Source: Chitinophaga sp. CF118 (lineage in GTDB: Bacteria > Bacteroidota > Bacteroidia > Chitinophagales > Chitinophagaceae). From it: a stretch of 64,000 nt of DNA. Shown here in pieces: positions 33,494-42,875 of this stretch. Position 1 is the stretch's first letter. Each line of letters begins with the position of its first letter. The notes under the pieces are model-generated. The model was not told the DNA's origin. It saw only the letters and a program-made list of their open reading frames with translations, and ran no database searches. Made by a program: the position numbers and the translations under genes. The stretch covers positions 1,302,001-1,366,000 of the forward strand of contig NZ_FOMK01000001.1 of assembly GCF_900112615.1 (NCBI RefSeq). The letters are read 5' to 3'.

Positions 33494-35767
33494 TTAGTTT
33501 ATAGCAGGAGGTAATATTGTTGTTCCCCATGAGGAAGGTTTTGCATCCATTTCAAAGATCAGCTCACCACCCTGTACAATATCTGCATGTTCTATCCAGG
33601 CCTGCTCCAGCTTCTTACCATTTAAGGTAACCGACTTCACATAACTGTTAGTATCAGAAAGATTTTTAGCAATGATCCTGAAATCTTTTCCATTCTCCTG
33701 ATGTAAAGTAACAGATTGTAATAACGGTGCATTCAGTAAATAATAAGACTGTCCCGCATTTGGATACAATCCCATCATATGAAACGCTAACCAGGAAGAC
33801 ATCGCTCCGGAATCATCATTACCAGGTAATCCTATATGTGTCGTATTATAATTACTGCTGATGATCTTCCTGATTCTCTGGCTGCTCAGATCCGGATGAC
33901 CAATCCAATGATACAAACAAGGGGTCAGGAAAGAAGGCTCATTCGCCACATTATAAAAACGTTTCTCAAATAAGGTATCCAGTCTGCGACGAAAAGCATC
34001 TGCCCCGCCGGATTTGGCGATGATAGCCGGTACCTGGTGTGGGATACTCAGCGAATATTCCCAGGAGGTAGCTTCATAGAAAAAGGCGCACCAATGACAT
34101 ACATACCAGGGAAATTCCCTGCTCAATGGGGAATAAACAAAAGTAGGATGCTGGTTTTTAGCCTCACCATAAGGAATAGAATCCAGCCATTTCCCGGATG
34201 CATCTTTTGGCATAATGAATCCCTTTGCACCATGATCTGTATAATCATCCCGCCATAGATTTTGCCAGTTTCCCGATTGTTTGATAAAACGGTCATAGAT
34301 CGCTGGCTTGTTCAATCCTTTGGCCACCACAGCAATACAATAGTCATTATACGCATAGTCAAGAGTACGGTTACCGGATCTCGCAAAACTATAAGATACA
34401 TAACCCAGGCGGTTGTAATCTGTAAGCCCGCCACGGCCTTCTTTTTCCTCATTACCTCCGGGAGGAACATTCGCATCCTGCAACATGGCATTCAATCCCT
34501 GTGTATAATCAATGCCTTTTAATCCTTTTACAAAAGCATCGGCAATCAATACCTCTGCATTTGAACCTCCCTGAGTGCGACCATTATAATTACCACTGCG
34601 TGAATCCGGCATATAGCCGTCATGTTTATAGATATTCAGCAGCGCATTTACAATCTCTACTTCTCTTTTGGGAGATATTAAAGTGATTAAAGGATTGGAG
34701 GAACGGTAAGTATCCCATATGGCATAGAAATCATCGTAGTAAGGCTGATCACTGATCCATAAAGGGTTTTCATTTGTTCTGTCCACAGGCATCAGCATGG
34801 TATGGTACAATGCTGTGTAGAACAACTTCTTTTGTTCGATGGTTGAAGCAGGATCAATTACGATACGCCCTAACAGATCTTCCCATTTTTGCCGGGTTTG
34901 CTGTAATACCTGTTCAAAGCTCCAGTGAGGAATTTCCGTAGTGATATTCTCTTTTGCTTTTAAAGAGCTGATAAAAGAAATGCCCACTTTTACTTTTAAG
35001 GAGTCACTATTATTTCCAAATGTAAGCAGCGCACCTGTTTTCTCACCGGAATCAAATTGTAGTTTCTTCCCTGGATAAAGCTGCTTTCCTTTCCAGGTTA
35101 CATATGCGCTCAACGGCTGATCAAACACCGCATCAAAATAAACAGTATATGCCGCGCCGTTATTCCATCCTCCTCTTATTCTGCTATACCCTCTTACTTC
35201 ATTATCCGATACCACTTCTATTTCAGATCCTACAAACTGTTGCGCTTCCCTGGCATCAGGAACCGGCTGTTCTCCTAAAAAGAAACCAGCATCTATCTGT
35301 AATGATTTCTTTTCTTTCGGCTGATAAGTGAAGCGGTAAAGGCTTACTTTTTCCGCAGCAGTGACCTCTGCTTTGATCTCGTGCTTTTTCAAAGTAACAC
35401 CATAGTATCCCAATGTAGCTGTTTCATTTTCCCGTAAAGAAGACTGATCCAGTTTATCCGGATTTCCGGAGAAAGGCATAATAAGAATGTTCCCATACTT
35501 TGGTCCGCCGCCGGTACCGCTCACGTGTACCTGTCCGAAACCATTAACAGGTACCGGGGCGGGTAACCAGCCACTGTTGGGCTGGGAGCTGCAATCCGGA
35601 CTGGGTTTGATCATCCCGAAAGGACAGGAAGGACCAATGAATACGCGGCCAAGTCCTTCCGATCCTATCATTGGATCTACATACTCATAAAGATGTTGCT
35701 GTGCCATTAACGTGGTACTTATAGAAAATGCCCCCGCTAATAATATGGCCCCTCTGAAAGAAAGCAT
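33494..35767 (-). CDS. GH92 alpha-mannosidase
   Basis: 757 residues with a signal peptide (ending TTLMAQQ) and the two-domain GH92 fold. The N-terminal beta-sandwich starts LYEYVDPMIGSEGLGRVF and the C-terminal (alpha/alpha)6 barrel carries WDTYRSSNPL, GYMPDSRSG and the calcium/catalytic block HIGLPGNDDSGAMSSWLAFH. GH92 enzymes are calcium-dependent inverting exo-alpha-mannosidases acting on alpha-1,2, 1,3, 1,4 or 1,6 links. The gene sits nine bases after a phospholipase C-like gene within a SusC/SusD locus, which points to a mannose-containing target. Confidence 0.9.
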   Translation of the reverse strand: MLSFRGAILLAGAFSISTTLMAQQHLYEYVDPMIGSEGLGRVFIGPSCPFGMIKPSPDCSSQPNSGWLPAPVPVNGFGQVHVSGTGGGPKYGNILIMPFSGNPDKLDQSSLRENETATLGYYGVTLKKHEIKAEVTAAEKVSLYRFTYQPKEKKSLQIDAGFFLGEQPVPDAREAQQFVGSEIEVVSDNEVRGYSRIRGGWNNGAAYTVYFDAVFDQPLSAYVTWKGKQLYPGKKLQFDSGEKTGALLTFGNNSDSLKVKVGISFISSLKAKENITTEIPHWSFEQVLQQTRQKWEDLLGRIVIDPASTIEQKKLFYTALYHTMLMPVDRTNENPLWISDQPYYDDFYAIWDTYRSSNPLITLISPKREVEIVNALLNIYKHDGYMPDSRSGNYNGRTQGGSNAEVLIADAFVKGLKGIDYTQGLNAMLQDANVPPGGNEEKEGRGGLTDYNRLGYVSYSFARSGNRTLDYAYNDYCIAVVAKGLNKPAIYDRFIKQSGNWQNLWRDDYTDHGAKGFIMPKDASGKWLDSIPYGEAKNQHPTFVYSPLSREFPWYVCHWCAFFYEATSWEYSLSIPHQVPAIIAKSGGADAFRRRLDTLFEKRFYNVANEPSFLTPCLYHWIGHPDLSSQRIRKIISSNYNTTHIGLPGNDDSGAMSSWLAFHMMGLYPNAGQSYYLLNAPLLQSVTLHQENGKDFRIIAKNLSDTNSYVKSVTLNGKKLEQAWIEHADIVQGGELIFEMDAKPSSWGTTILPPAIN

Positions 35768-35775
35768 ATGCTGAT

Positions 35776-36840
35776 TTATTTACTGAATACAGGATCTAAT
35801 CTGAAATATTTACTATCACCATCAAAGCTGATCACATAATCTGATTTGAAATGCGTACTCTTCCTGTAATAATCTGTTGTAATGATTTGTGCACCGGAAT
35901 TACAGGCAGCGATAAAACCGGACCTGTCATTTTCACGGGCTTCTTTGGTATCAGAATCTGCACGGGTGCGGATAATGTATCCTTTTTCTACCAGGGTTTT
36001 TATTTCCTGAAACCGCGGATTATTTCTGATCATCATAGCAGCTTCGGGTGTACCGGGATCTGCATTGGCAAACAATACACGTCCTTTTAAAGAAGGATGA
36101 CCGGCTATATAAAGATCTCTTTTGTTTTTATTGTCGTCCAGCACGATCAGGAATTTACCTTTTGCTTTTGAAAGCGTAGGCCAGTTGTCGTGCAGTACAG
36201 CATCTTCCAATGTATTATATTTCCCTCTTACCATATCTGGTGTGAGCAACTGTGCTACTCCCAGATCTTCCCTGATTGTACTATCCAGCAGATCAAAAGT
36301 TGCAGCGGTGAATTTCTCTGGTACTGTCATTTCATGATTGGGTGCATCTCCATCTTTAGGTTCCATTGTAATAAATACAGGAGGATGACCGGGATGTTTT
36401 TCAGACCATGCTTTCAGTTCATGCAAACAACGTCTGAGTGTTAAACAATCACTGCGAAAATCCAGATCAGGCACATGTAATACTTTAAATCCAGGCTCGT
36501 TCATCACGCCTTCCGGATCGAATGGCGGCTGACCAGGAGCCCATTGTAATCCTTTGGGATGTGCATATTTTCCACCCTTTTCATCTGCATATACATCGAT
36601 CTCCAGATTTAATAATCCCGTTTCCAGTTGTTCTGTTAATGAGATATGTTCATAGTCGATCTTGCTGGCAGAAACAGAATCCCTTTTACTGAACATGCTG
36701 AATAAAGCAGGATCGATAGCCTTCTTATAGCTGTTGTGCGAACCTATTACCTGTATTTTGTTGATGTGCACATTATCTGGTACACCTTTGTCCAAAACGG
36801 GTGTAACAACCATCAGTGTCAAACCTAATAATACTTTCAT
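35776..36840 (-). CDS. Calcium-dependent phosphatidylinositol-specific phospholipase C-like protein
   Basis: 354 residues. The X-domain motifs of bacterial PI-PLC-like enzymes are visible: VIGSHNSYKKAID with His35 as the presumed general base, then LLNLEIDVYAD, a second His in FKVLHVPD, FITMEPKDGD and FLIVLDDN. The N-terminus (MKVLLGLTLMVVTPVL) is a short signal-like segment. Such enzymes cleave phosphatidylinositol or glycosyl-phosphatidylinositol at the phosphodiester. The position between SusD and a GH92 mannosidase suggests that it acts on a mannosylated inositol lipid, such as a GPI anchor, but this is inference. Confidence 0.82.
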   Translation of the reverse strand: MKVLLGLTLMVVTPVLDKGVPDNVHINKIQVIGSHNSYKKAIDPALFSMFSKRDSVSASKIDYEHISLTEQLETGLLNLEIDVYADEKGGKYAHPKGLQWAPGQPPFDPEGVMNEPGFKVLHVPDLDFRSDCLTLRRCLHELKAWSEKHPGHPPVFITMEPKDGDAPNHEMTVPEKFTAATFDLLDSTIREDLGVAQLLTPDMVRGKYNTLEDAVLHDNWPTLSKAKGKFLIVLDDNKNKRDLYIAGHPSLKGRVLFANADPGTPEAAMMIRNNPRFQEIKTLVEKGYIIRTRADSDTKEARENDRSGFIAACNSGAQIITTDYYRKSTHFKSDYVISFDGDSKYFRLDPVFSK

Positions 36841-36900
36841 TGGATAAATTTTAAAGTTTGTTACGATTCTCTCTGATTAACACTTTAGCCCTAAATCAAA

Positions 36901-36950
36901 AAGAATTGATAATATCCTGTGCTGGTGAGCCCAGGACATTATCAATTCTT
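36901..36950 (-). terminator. Terminator between the SusD gene and the enzyme genes
   Basis: AAGAATTGATAATATCCTG pairs with CAGGACATTATCAATTCTT (one mismatched A) in a 19-base stem. It lies 27 bases after the SusD stop on the minus strand and 60 bases before the phospholipase-like gene, so it separates the transport genes from the enzyme genes or attenuates read-through. Confidence 0.8.
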
Positions 36951-36976
36951 AAAACTAAATCATTCATCACTATCAG

Positions 36977-38569
36977 TTACTGGTCATATCCAGGATTCTG
37001 GATAAGGTTACCATTCAGTCTGATTTCAGTAATAGGTATAGGATAGATTCTTCTTCTGATATCTTTGTTCATGCTCAGCACATCATTTGGCAGCGGGTAT
37101 TCCACTTCAAATTTACCAAAGCGGATCAGGTCATTCCTTCTCCATCCTTCCCATGAAAATTCACGGGCACGTTCATCTAATAATGTATCCAGTGTGAGAT
37201 TAGTTACAGTAGGAGCACCAGCACGTGTACGCAATAAATTCACCAGGTATTCGGGAGTCTGTACTGCACCATTCACAGTGGTAGCAGCAGCGCCACGCAT
37301 AATAGCTTCTGCTTTCATCAGCATTACATCTGCTAAACGGAATACAGGCACATCGTTTCCATTCAAACGAGTTAACTGGATGATCTGCGCATCAGGATAA
37401 TATTTGATAGAACGTACACCGGATGCCTGACTTGCCTGGGTATTACCTAAGTCCATTGGTTTAGGTGGTACCAGAATCAGTGCTTTTGTGATAGTTATCT
37501 GTGTTGTACTGTTAGGATAATATACCGGCTGACTGGTAAAGCCACCAGCTCCATCCGGATAAAACTGTGGACCTACCAACCATGTTCTTGTTCTTGCATC
37601 ACCGGCAAGATTAAAGCGGTCATAGAATTCCGGAGTAGTACTCATCGCAATACTTAAACCCACATTAAATCCATAAGCCTGCGCCAGGTAATAGTAAAAA
37701 CCAAAACGGGTAAACTGATTACCGGCAATCTGCTGATCGTAAGGAACAGCAAAGATCGTTTCTGTGATCGCTGGACCATTATTCGGTAAGAAGATATCAC
37801 GGTAGTTGGTATTCAGGGAATAGTTACGATTCGTTTGCACACTATCAGCCATGGCTACAACTTCAGGATAACGTGATACGCCTGTATATACTTCTGCATT
37901 CAGGTACATTTTAGCGAGCAATGCAAAAGCCATTCCTTTGGTAGGATGACCATACTGCAGCACATTTGTAGCTGCATTATCAGATTTGGCAGGTAACAGC
38001 TTTATAAGATCCAGCAATTCTGATTCAATATATTCAAATACTTTTTTCCTTGGCTGTGTACCTGGCAATTCATCTACAGGGAAAGTAGTGATCAGAGGAA
38101 CGTTACCATAAGTATCCATCATAAAGAAGTAATATAAAGCGCGCATTCCTCTCACTTCTGCAATATCTGCTGCTTTAGAAACTGAATCGAGTGATGAAGC
38201 TCTTAATACGCTGATCAGGCGGTTACAATTATTAATACCACCAAAGCCCCACTGCCAGATACCAGTCACATAAGGATGATCGATAGTCCAGGTATGATAA
38301 TGCATTTGACGGTACTGACCACCATCATCAAAGTTACCATCTCTTCCAGGGATGATAGCTTCATCTGTAGAAAGCTCCTGCATACGCCAGTAGTTGATGG
38401 CATAGTTGGAAGCAAGATTGGAATACATCGTTCCCAGTAACGCCGCATAATCCAGCGTTGTATTGGGGAAGTTACCGTTTACATACTGGGAGTCTACAGA
38501 CACATCCAGTTTCCGGCAGGCACTAACAGTAACCAATACGGTCAAGGCTATTAAATATATTTTTCTCAT
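36977..38569 (-). CDS. susD: SusD/RagB-family glycan-binding outer-membrane lipoprotein
   Basis: 530 residues with a lipoprotein signal (VLVTVSAC, Cys18) and the SusD layout: helical TPR-like core with INNCNRLISVLRAS and VRGMRALYYFFMMDTYGNVPL, and the C-terminal blocks RLADVMLMKAEA and FSWEGWRRNDLIRFG, ending IPITEIRLNGNLIQNPGY. It captures glycan at the surface and hands it to the SusC pore encoded directly upstream (20 bases). The bound glycan is not known. Confidence 0.92.
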   Translation of the reverse strand: MRKIYLIALTVLVTVSACRKLDVSVDSQYVNGNFPNTTLDYAALLGTMYSNLASNYAINYWRMQELSTDEAIIPGRDGNFDDGGQYRQMHYHTWTIDHPYVTGIWQWGFGGINNCNRLISVLRASSLDSVSKAADIAEVRGMRALYYFFMMDTYGNVPLITTFPVDELPGTQPRKKVFEYIESELLDLIKLLPAKSDNAATNVLQYGHPTKGMAFALLAKMYLNAEVYTGVSRYPEVVAMADSVQTNRNYSLNTNYRDIFLPNNGPAITETIFAVPYDQQIAGNQFTRFGFYYYLAQAYGFNVGLSIAMSTTPEFYDRFNLAGDARTRTWLVGPQFYPDGAGGFTSQPVYYPNSTTQITITKALILVPPKPMDLGNTQASQASGVRSIKYYPDAQIIQLTRLNGNDVPVFRLADVMLMKAEAIMRGAAATTVNGAVQTPEYLVNLLRTRAGAPTVTNLTLDTLLDERAREFSWEGWRRNDLIRFGKFEVEYPLPNDVLSMNKDIRRRIYPIPITEIRLNGNLIQNPGYDQ

Positions 38570-38589
38570 GGTTGCAATCTTTAACTTAA

Positions 38590-41500
38590 TTAAAATGAGG
38601 CATTCACACCAATAATGAACGTGCGTGTTTTAGGATAGAAATCTTTATTATCAATCCCTGGTGTTAAACCACCCATATTTATTTCCGGATCAATACCGCG
38701 GTATTTGGTGATTACGAAAAGGTTATTACCTGATACATAAAAACGAAGGCTCTTGATATTCTGTGTATGTGGCTTGATAGTATATCCAAGGGTAGCATTA
38801 TCCATACGCAGATAAGAACCGCTCTCTAAGAAACGGTCGGAGATAAAGTATGCGTTGATATCATTGTAAGATTCACCTTCCGTAAAGTGGGGAATATTCT
38901 GAATCTTTGAATCTACCGGGTTATTCAATCCTGCCAGTGTAGCATTCAGAATCTTGTTACCCATAACACCGCGTACCAGGAAACTCAGATCAAAGTTCTT
39001 ATAGTAGAAGTTGTTCGTCCATCCGTAAATCAGTGTAGGCTGCGCATTACCGTTAATTCTTGTATCTGTAGATAATGGTTGAACAGCTGTAGTAGTACCA
39101 TCTGCCTTCTCATAAGTACTTACACCATTTGCATTTTTACCCAGGTAATGCCATAAGTTGAAAGTACCTAAAGCGTAACCCGGCTGAACGATCTGGCTAT
39201 AAAGGAAACTCTGTCCTTTACCACCCAGTTGTGCTGTCTGGATATAATTAATCTTAAACTTATCGTTAGATAAATTCTCAATTACGTTTTTATTATGTGC
39301 TGCGTTAACAGATGTTCTCCAGGTAAAAGATTTTGTTCTAACAGGCGTACCGCTCAGTACAATTTCAATACCACTGTTTTTGATACTACCTACGTTTGCA
39401 GTATAGGTTGGTACAAAATACTGTGTTGTAGAAACAGGATACTGATCATAAATCAGATCGGATGTTTTCTTGATGTAGTAATCTACCGAACCACTTATCC
39501 TGTCTTTGAAAATACCGAAGTCAATACCGATGTTGGTAGTTGCAGTACTTTCCCATTTCAGATCAGGATTCTCGTTACGCACGGGACCGATTGCATTGGT
39601 GATATTACCATTGTATAAGAACTTGGAATTAGTAGCCGCAGAGCCATAGATGAGCAGGGAAGAGAACGCATTAAAACCTGCGCTGTTACCGGAAACACCA
39701 TAACCCGCTCTTAATTTCAATACGCTGATAGCCTTAATTTTCTCCATGAACTTTTCACTACTGATATTCCATCCTGCAGAAATAGCAGGGAAATATCCCC
39801 AACGGTTATTTACACCAAATGCAGAAGAACCATCATTTCTCAATGAAGCCTGGAACAGATATTTTTCGTTATAAGAATACTGAATACGACCGTAGTAAGA
39901 AATCAGTCTTAATGTAGAAATAGGATTGTTATCAAAAGCTATCTGTGAAGTATTAGCCGGGTTTGATAAATACAGGTTGTTATATCCTAATGCATCATTT
40001 GAGAAATTCTGGGTAGTAATACCAAATCCATCATTTGATTTATCCTGCTGATAAGTATAACCTGCCAGTAATTTCATGCTATGCAATCCGAACACCCTGT
40101 CGTAGTTGAAATAAGATTCCAGTACACTGCTTGTATTCAGATAGGATTTTCTTGTTGCCAGTCCGTTAAAGTTCACTGCCAGACCGGATTTACTATTGTA
40201 ATAGCTGTTAAAATTATTCTGATCGCGCTGTGTAGAAACTGATAAAGTATATTTCAATCCTTTGATGATATCTACCTGTGCTATACCGTTCACCATCGAC
40301 TTACTATCGTCCGTTACCAGCTTGTTATTATCAACGAGAGACAGTGGATTTAAAGTACCACTACCAGTTCTCGCATAAAACTCTTTATAAGAACCATCTG
40401 CATTAAAAGGAGCTACGGTTGGCAGATAAAACAGTCTGTTAGATAATACATTCGTTTGCGAAATATCATCGCTTTTCGTATGACTGTTCGTGATAGTAAG
40501 ACCCAATTTCAACCGATTGTTAAAGAAACGCTGATTAATATATCCTCTCAGGATAGTACGTTCCAATGAGGTATTCTTCAGGATACCGTCGTTCTTCAGA
40601 TAGTTAGCACTGGCACCATAATCGGTAGTAGCAGTTGCGCCGCCATAAGAAACGTTGTGATTATGGGAATAACCTTTTCTTTCGGTCAGCTTTTGCCAGT
40701 CAGTATTTGAACCATCATCATTCAGAACGGGGATTAAGGTTTGTCCGTTTTTCTTGAGGTAAGCGCGCAGTTCATCGCCACTCAGCATATCGATACTTTT
40801 AGACACATTTTCTACGGCACCATAAGCACTGTAGGAAAGTCTTGCCTGTCCGGGTTTTGCCCTCCGGGTAGTAACGATGATTACACCATTCGCAGCACGC
40901 GCACCGTAGATAGCGGTAGCAGAGGCATCTTTCAGTACATCTATACTTTCAATATCAGCAGGCGCCAGCAGATCTATAGAAGCACCAGGCACACCATCTA
41001 TCACATAAAATGGCTCCATTGCACCACCGGTAGTACGGATGGTAGAAGGTCCTCTCAATATAACAGCAGGAGCTGAATTCGGGTCACCACTTTTGGTTAC
41101 ATTCAAACCAGCAACCTTACCCTGTAAGAGTTCAGCAGGAGAGGTCAGTACACCCTGGTTAAACTCTTCTGATTTAATAGTGGTAATAGAACCGGTCACA
41201 TCTTTTTTGCTGGATGTACCATATCCTATTACAACAACATCCTTTAACTGTTTGGTATCAGTAACCATTGTTACATTGATTACATTCTGAGTACCGGCTT
41301 TCACCTCTTTTGGAACTTCGCCCATAAGTGTAAAAGAGAGAATCGCATCAGGACTATTCACCACAATTGAATACGCACCATTGGCATTGGTAACAGTACC
41401 TGTAGTAGTACCTTTTACGGTAACGGTTACACCGGGCAATGGAGCATTGCTTTCGTCGGTAACGATCCCTTTAATGGTATTGCCTTCTTTTTGTTGGGCA

Positions 41501-41598
41501 AACGATGCTACAGCTAAGAGCATCACAAAAAGCCAGGTGAAAGCCGCTTTAGTTGTGGTACAACAAAAGGGTCTTAGTAAATTGTACATTTCCTTCAT
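38590..41598 (-). CDS. susC: SusC/RagA-family TonB-linked outer-membrane transporter
   Basis: 1002 residues: signal peptide, a carboxypeptidase-like regulatory domain (about 40-115, IKGIVTDESNAPLPGVTVTV), the TonB box region (DVVVIGYGTSSKKDVTGS, the SusC signature), a plug (LQGKVAGLNV, GAMEPFYVIDGVPG, DVLKDASATAIYGARAANGV) and a large barrel ending GVNASF. It imports oligosaccharide released or captured at the surface, with SusD as lid. It is the first gene of the locus. The start could also be the in-frame ATG three codons downstream. Confidence 0.93.
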   Translation of the reverse strand: MKEMYNLLRPFCCTTTKAAFTWLFVMLLAVASFAQQKEGNTIKGIVTDESNAPLPGVTVTVKGTTTGTVTNANGAYSIVVNSPDAILSFTLMGEVPKEVKAGTQNVINVTMVTDTKQLKDVVVIGYGTSSKKDVTGSITTIKSEEFNQGVLTSPAELLQGKVAGLNVTKSGDPNSAPAVILRGPSTIRTTGGAMEPFYVIDGVPGASIDLLAPADIESIDVLKDASATAIYGARAANGVIIVTTRRAKPGQARLSYSAYGAVENVSKSIDMLSGDELRAYLKKNGQTLIPVLNDDGSNTDWQKLTERKGYSHNHNVSYGGATATTDYGASANYLKNDGILKNTSLERTILRGYINQRFFNNRLKLGLTITNSHTKSDDISQTNVLSNRLFYLPTVAPFNADGSYKEFYARTGSGTLNPLSLVDNNKLVTDDSKSMVNGIAQVDIIKGLKYTLSVSTQRDQNNFNSYYNSKSGLAVNFNGLATRKSYLNTSSVLESYFNYDRVFGLHSMKLLAGYTYQQDKSNDGFGITTQNFSNDALGYNNLYLSNPANTSQIAFDNNPISTLRLISYYGRIQYSYNEKYLFQASLRNDGSSAFGVNNRWGYFPAISAGWNISSEKFMEKIKAISVLKLRAGYGVSGNSAGFNAFSSLLIYGSAATNSKFLYNGNITNAIGPVRNENPDLKWESTATTNIGIDFGIFKDRISGSVDYYIKKTSDLIYDQYPVSTTQYFVPTYTANVGSIKNSGIEIVLSGTPVRTKSFTWRTSVNAAHNKNVIENLSNDKFKINYIQTAQLGGKGQSFLYSQIVQPGYALGTFNLWHYLGKNANGVSTYEKADGTTTAVQPLSTDTRINGNAQPTLIYGWTNNFYYKNFDLSFLVRGVMGNKILNATLAGLNNPVDSKIQNIPHFTEGESYNDINAYFISDRFLESGSYLRMDNATLGYTIKPHTQNIKSLRFYVSGNNLFVITKYRGIDPEINMGGLTPGIDNKDFYPKTRTFIIGVNASF

Positions 41599-41821
41599 GT
41601 AATTTAATTGTTAAGGATTGCTGATGAAGTCTGAATTGCATTGTCTAATAGGGTATACGTTCGCCGGCCCCCTCTCCCCTTGCTCTTAACAATTAGTTCA
41701 TATAAGGAGATTAAGGAGGTTGTGTCTTTAAACCAGGATTACGGCTTACGTGGAACTCTATCGGGCTACAGGGTTATCCTGGTATTTCACCTTTCTATTT
41801 GTCCAAATTACGGAAAAGCGA

Positions 41822-41849
41822 TTGATTCGCAGGGTATTTCCTATTTTTG
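41822..41849 (+). promoter_or_regulatory. Promoter of the surface lipoprotein gene
   Basis: TTG at 41822-41824 and TATTTTTG at 41842-41849 match the Bacteroidota -33 and -7 elements with 17 bases between. The -7 box lies 26 bases before the ATG at 41876, giving a short leader. Confidence 0.6.
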
Positions 41850-41875
41850 ATATCTCTTGATAAGATAAGGTTATA

Positions 41876-42733
41876 ATGAAACAGATTATATTAATTGCAT
41901 TGGGGCTGATTACACTCAGTGCCTGCAAAAAAGACAGCCCGTCATCATCCGGTAATAAATATATCAGTAAAGTATTTGATTACCTTCCGGCTCCGGGCCA
42001 GTTCGTGAATGAAGAAGGTGCTGGTACTCCGGCAGCTGCTCAATTGTTGATTGGTAATAAAAATAATCTGGTATCCCTGGGAGGATATGGCGGATATATT
42101 GTATTCGGCTTTGATCATTCCATTGCTAACAGCGAAGGTTATGATATTGCTATTTATGGCAATGCGGTTAATGGTGCTTATGAATGGTCCGAACCGGGCA
42201 TTGTTATGGTGAGTCAGGATACAAATGGCAATGGGCTGCCTGATGATAATTGGTATGAACTGGCCGGCAGTCAGTACGACAGTACCACTACGCTTAAAAA
42301 CTACAGCATCACTTATTACAATCCCAGGGCAACTGCCGATGTAACATGGAAAGATAACAAGGGCAATACAGGAGTTGTGTTAGTTAATGCATCTCATCAA
42401 CATTCTTATTATCCTTCCTTTGCTTCAAACCAGGATTCTATCACCTTTACAGGAACTTTGTTAAGAAGCACATTCACAAATAACGGTGGCATTTATATAA
42501 ATTCCGGATTTGCCTGGGGCTATAGCGACAACTACTCCGCAAAAGATAATTACCAGGCTAATCATTACAACTCTTTTGATATAGACTGGGCAGTAGATGC
42601 AAACGGAAATAAAGTAACCCTCAAAACGGCAGATTTCGTAAAAGTATATACAGGACAGAACAACCAGGGGACTGCTGCTATGGGGGAAGTTTCAACGGAA
42701 TTTGGCGGCGCAGCCGATCTGCATGTGAGATAA
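41876..42733 (+). CDS. Cell-surface lipoprotein of the DNWYELAGS family
   Basis: 285 residues with a lipoprotein signal (MKQIILIALGLITLSAC, Cys17). The mature domain matches uncharacterised Bacteroidota surface proteins by YIVFGFDHSIANSEGYDIAI, EPGIVMVSQDTNGNGLPDDN (a calcium-loop-like segment), NWYELAGSQYDST and FDIDWAVDANGNKVTL. Some members sit in cobalamin or metal uptake loci. The ligand is unknown here. It is monocistronic, with a recognisable promoter and terminator. Confidence 0.75.
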   Translation: MKQIILIALGLITLSACKKDSPSSSGNKYISKVFDYLPAPGQFVNEEGAGTPAAAQLLIGNKNNLVSLGGYGGYIVFGFDHSIANSEGYDIAIYGNAVNGAYEWSEPGIVMVSQDTNGNGLPDDNWYELAGSQYDSTTTLKNYSITYYNPRATADVTWKDNKGNTGVVLVNASHQHSYYPSFASNQDSITFTGTLLRSTFTNNGGIYINSGFAWGYSDNYSAKDNYQANHYNSFDIDWAVDANGNKVTLKTADFVKVYTGQNNQGTAAMGEVSTEFGGAADLHVR

Positions 42734-42759
42734 ATTAAACAAAAAGCATACATAATTAG

Positions 42760-42790
42760 AGCCATCTGCATTCCGCAGGTGGCTTTTTTT
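42760..42790 (+). terminator. Terminator of the surface lipoprotein gene
   Basis: AGCCATCTGC and GCAGGTGGCT form a ten-pair stem (one G-U) followed by seven Ts, about 27 bases after the stop. Confidence 0.88.
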
Positions 42791-42823
42791 GCCATAAAAT
42801 GAGAGATTATCTCATTTTATGGC
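42791..42823 (+). promoter_or_regulatory. Upstream palindrome of the rloA promoter region
   Basis: GCCATAAAATGAGA and TCTCATTTTATGGC form a perfect 14-base inverted repeat around GATTA. Its core, TGAGA-N5-TCTCA, recurs 48 bases downstream. No T tract follows, so an operator or structured site is more likely than a terminator. Confidence 0.55.
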
Positions 42824-42841
42824 ATTTTCAGTGTTTTTTAG

Positions 42842-42864
42842 TATATTTGAGAAAATATCTCAAA
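42842..42864 (+). promoter_or_regulatory. -7 box overlapped by a second palindrome before rloA
   Basis: TATATTTG at 42842-42849 is an exact -7 box match, 26 bases before the rloA start. It overlaps TTTGAGA at 42846-42852, which with TCTCAAA at 42858-42864 forms an inverted repeat sharing the TGAGA-N5-TCTCA core of the upstream site. The layout fits repression by a dimeric regulator. Confidence 0.5.
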
Positions 42865-42875
42865 ACAGACATATT

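Noticed and set aside
42819-42875. Upstream start for rloA
   Set aside because: That ATG lies inside a palindrome and before the likely promoter; the conserved family start MLLEFSVSNYLSF is at 42876.
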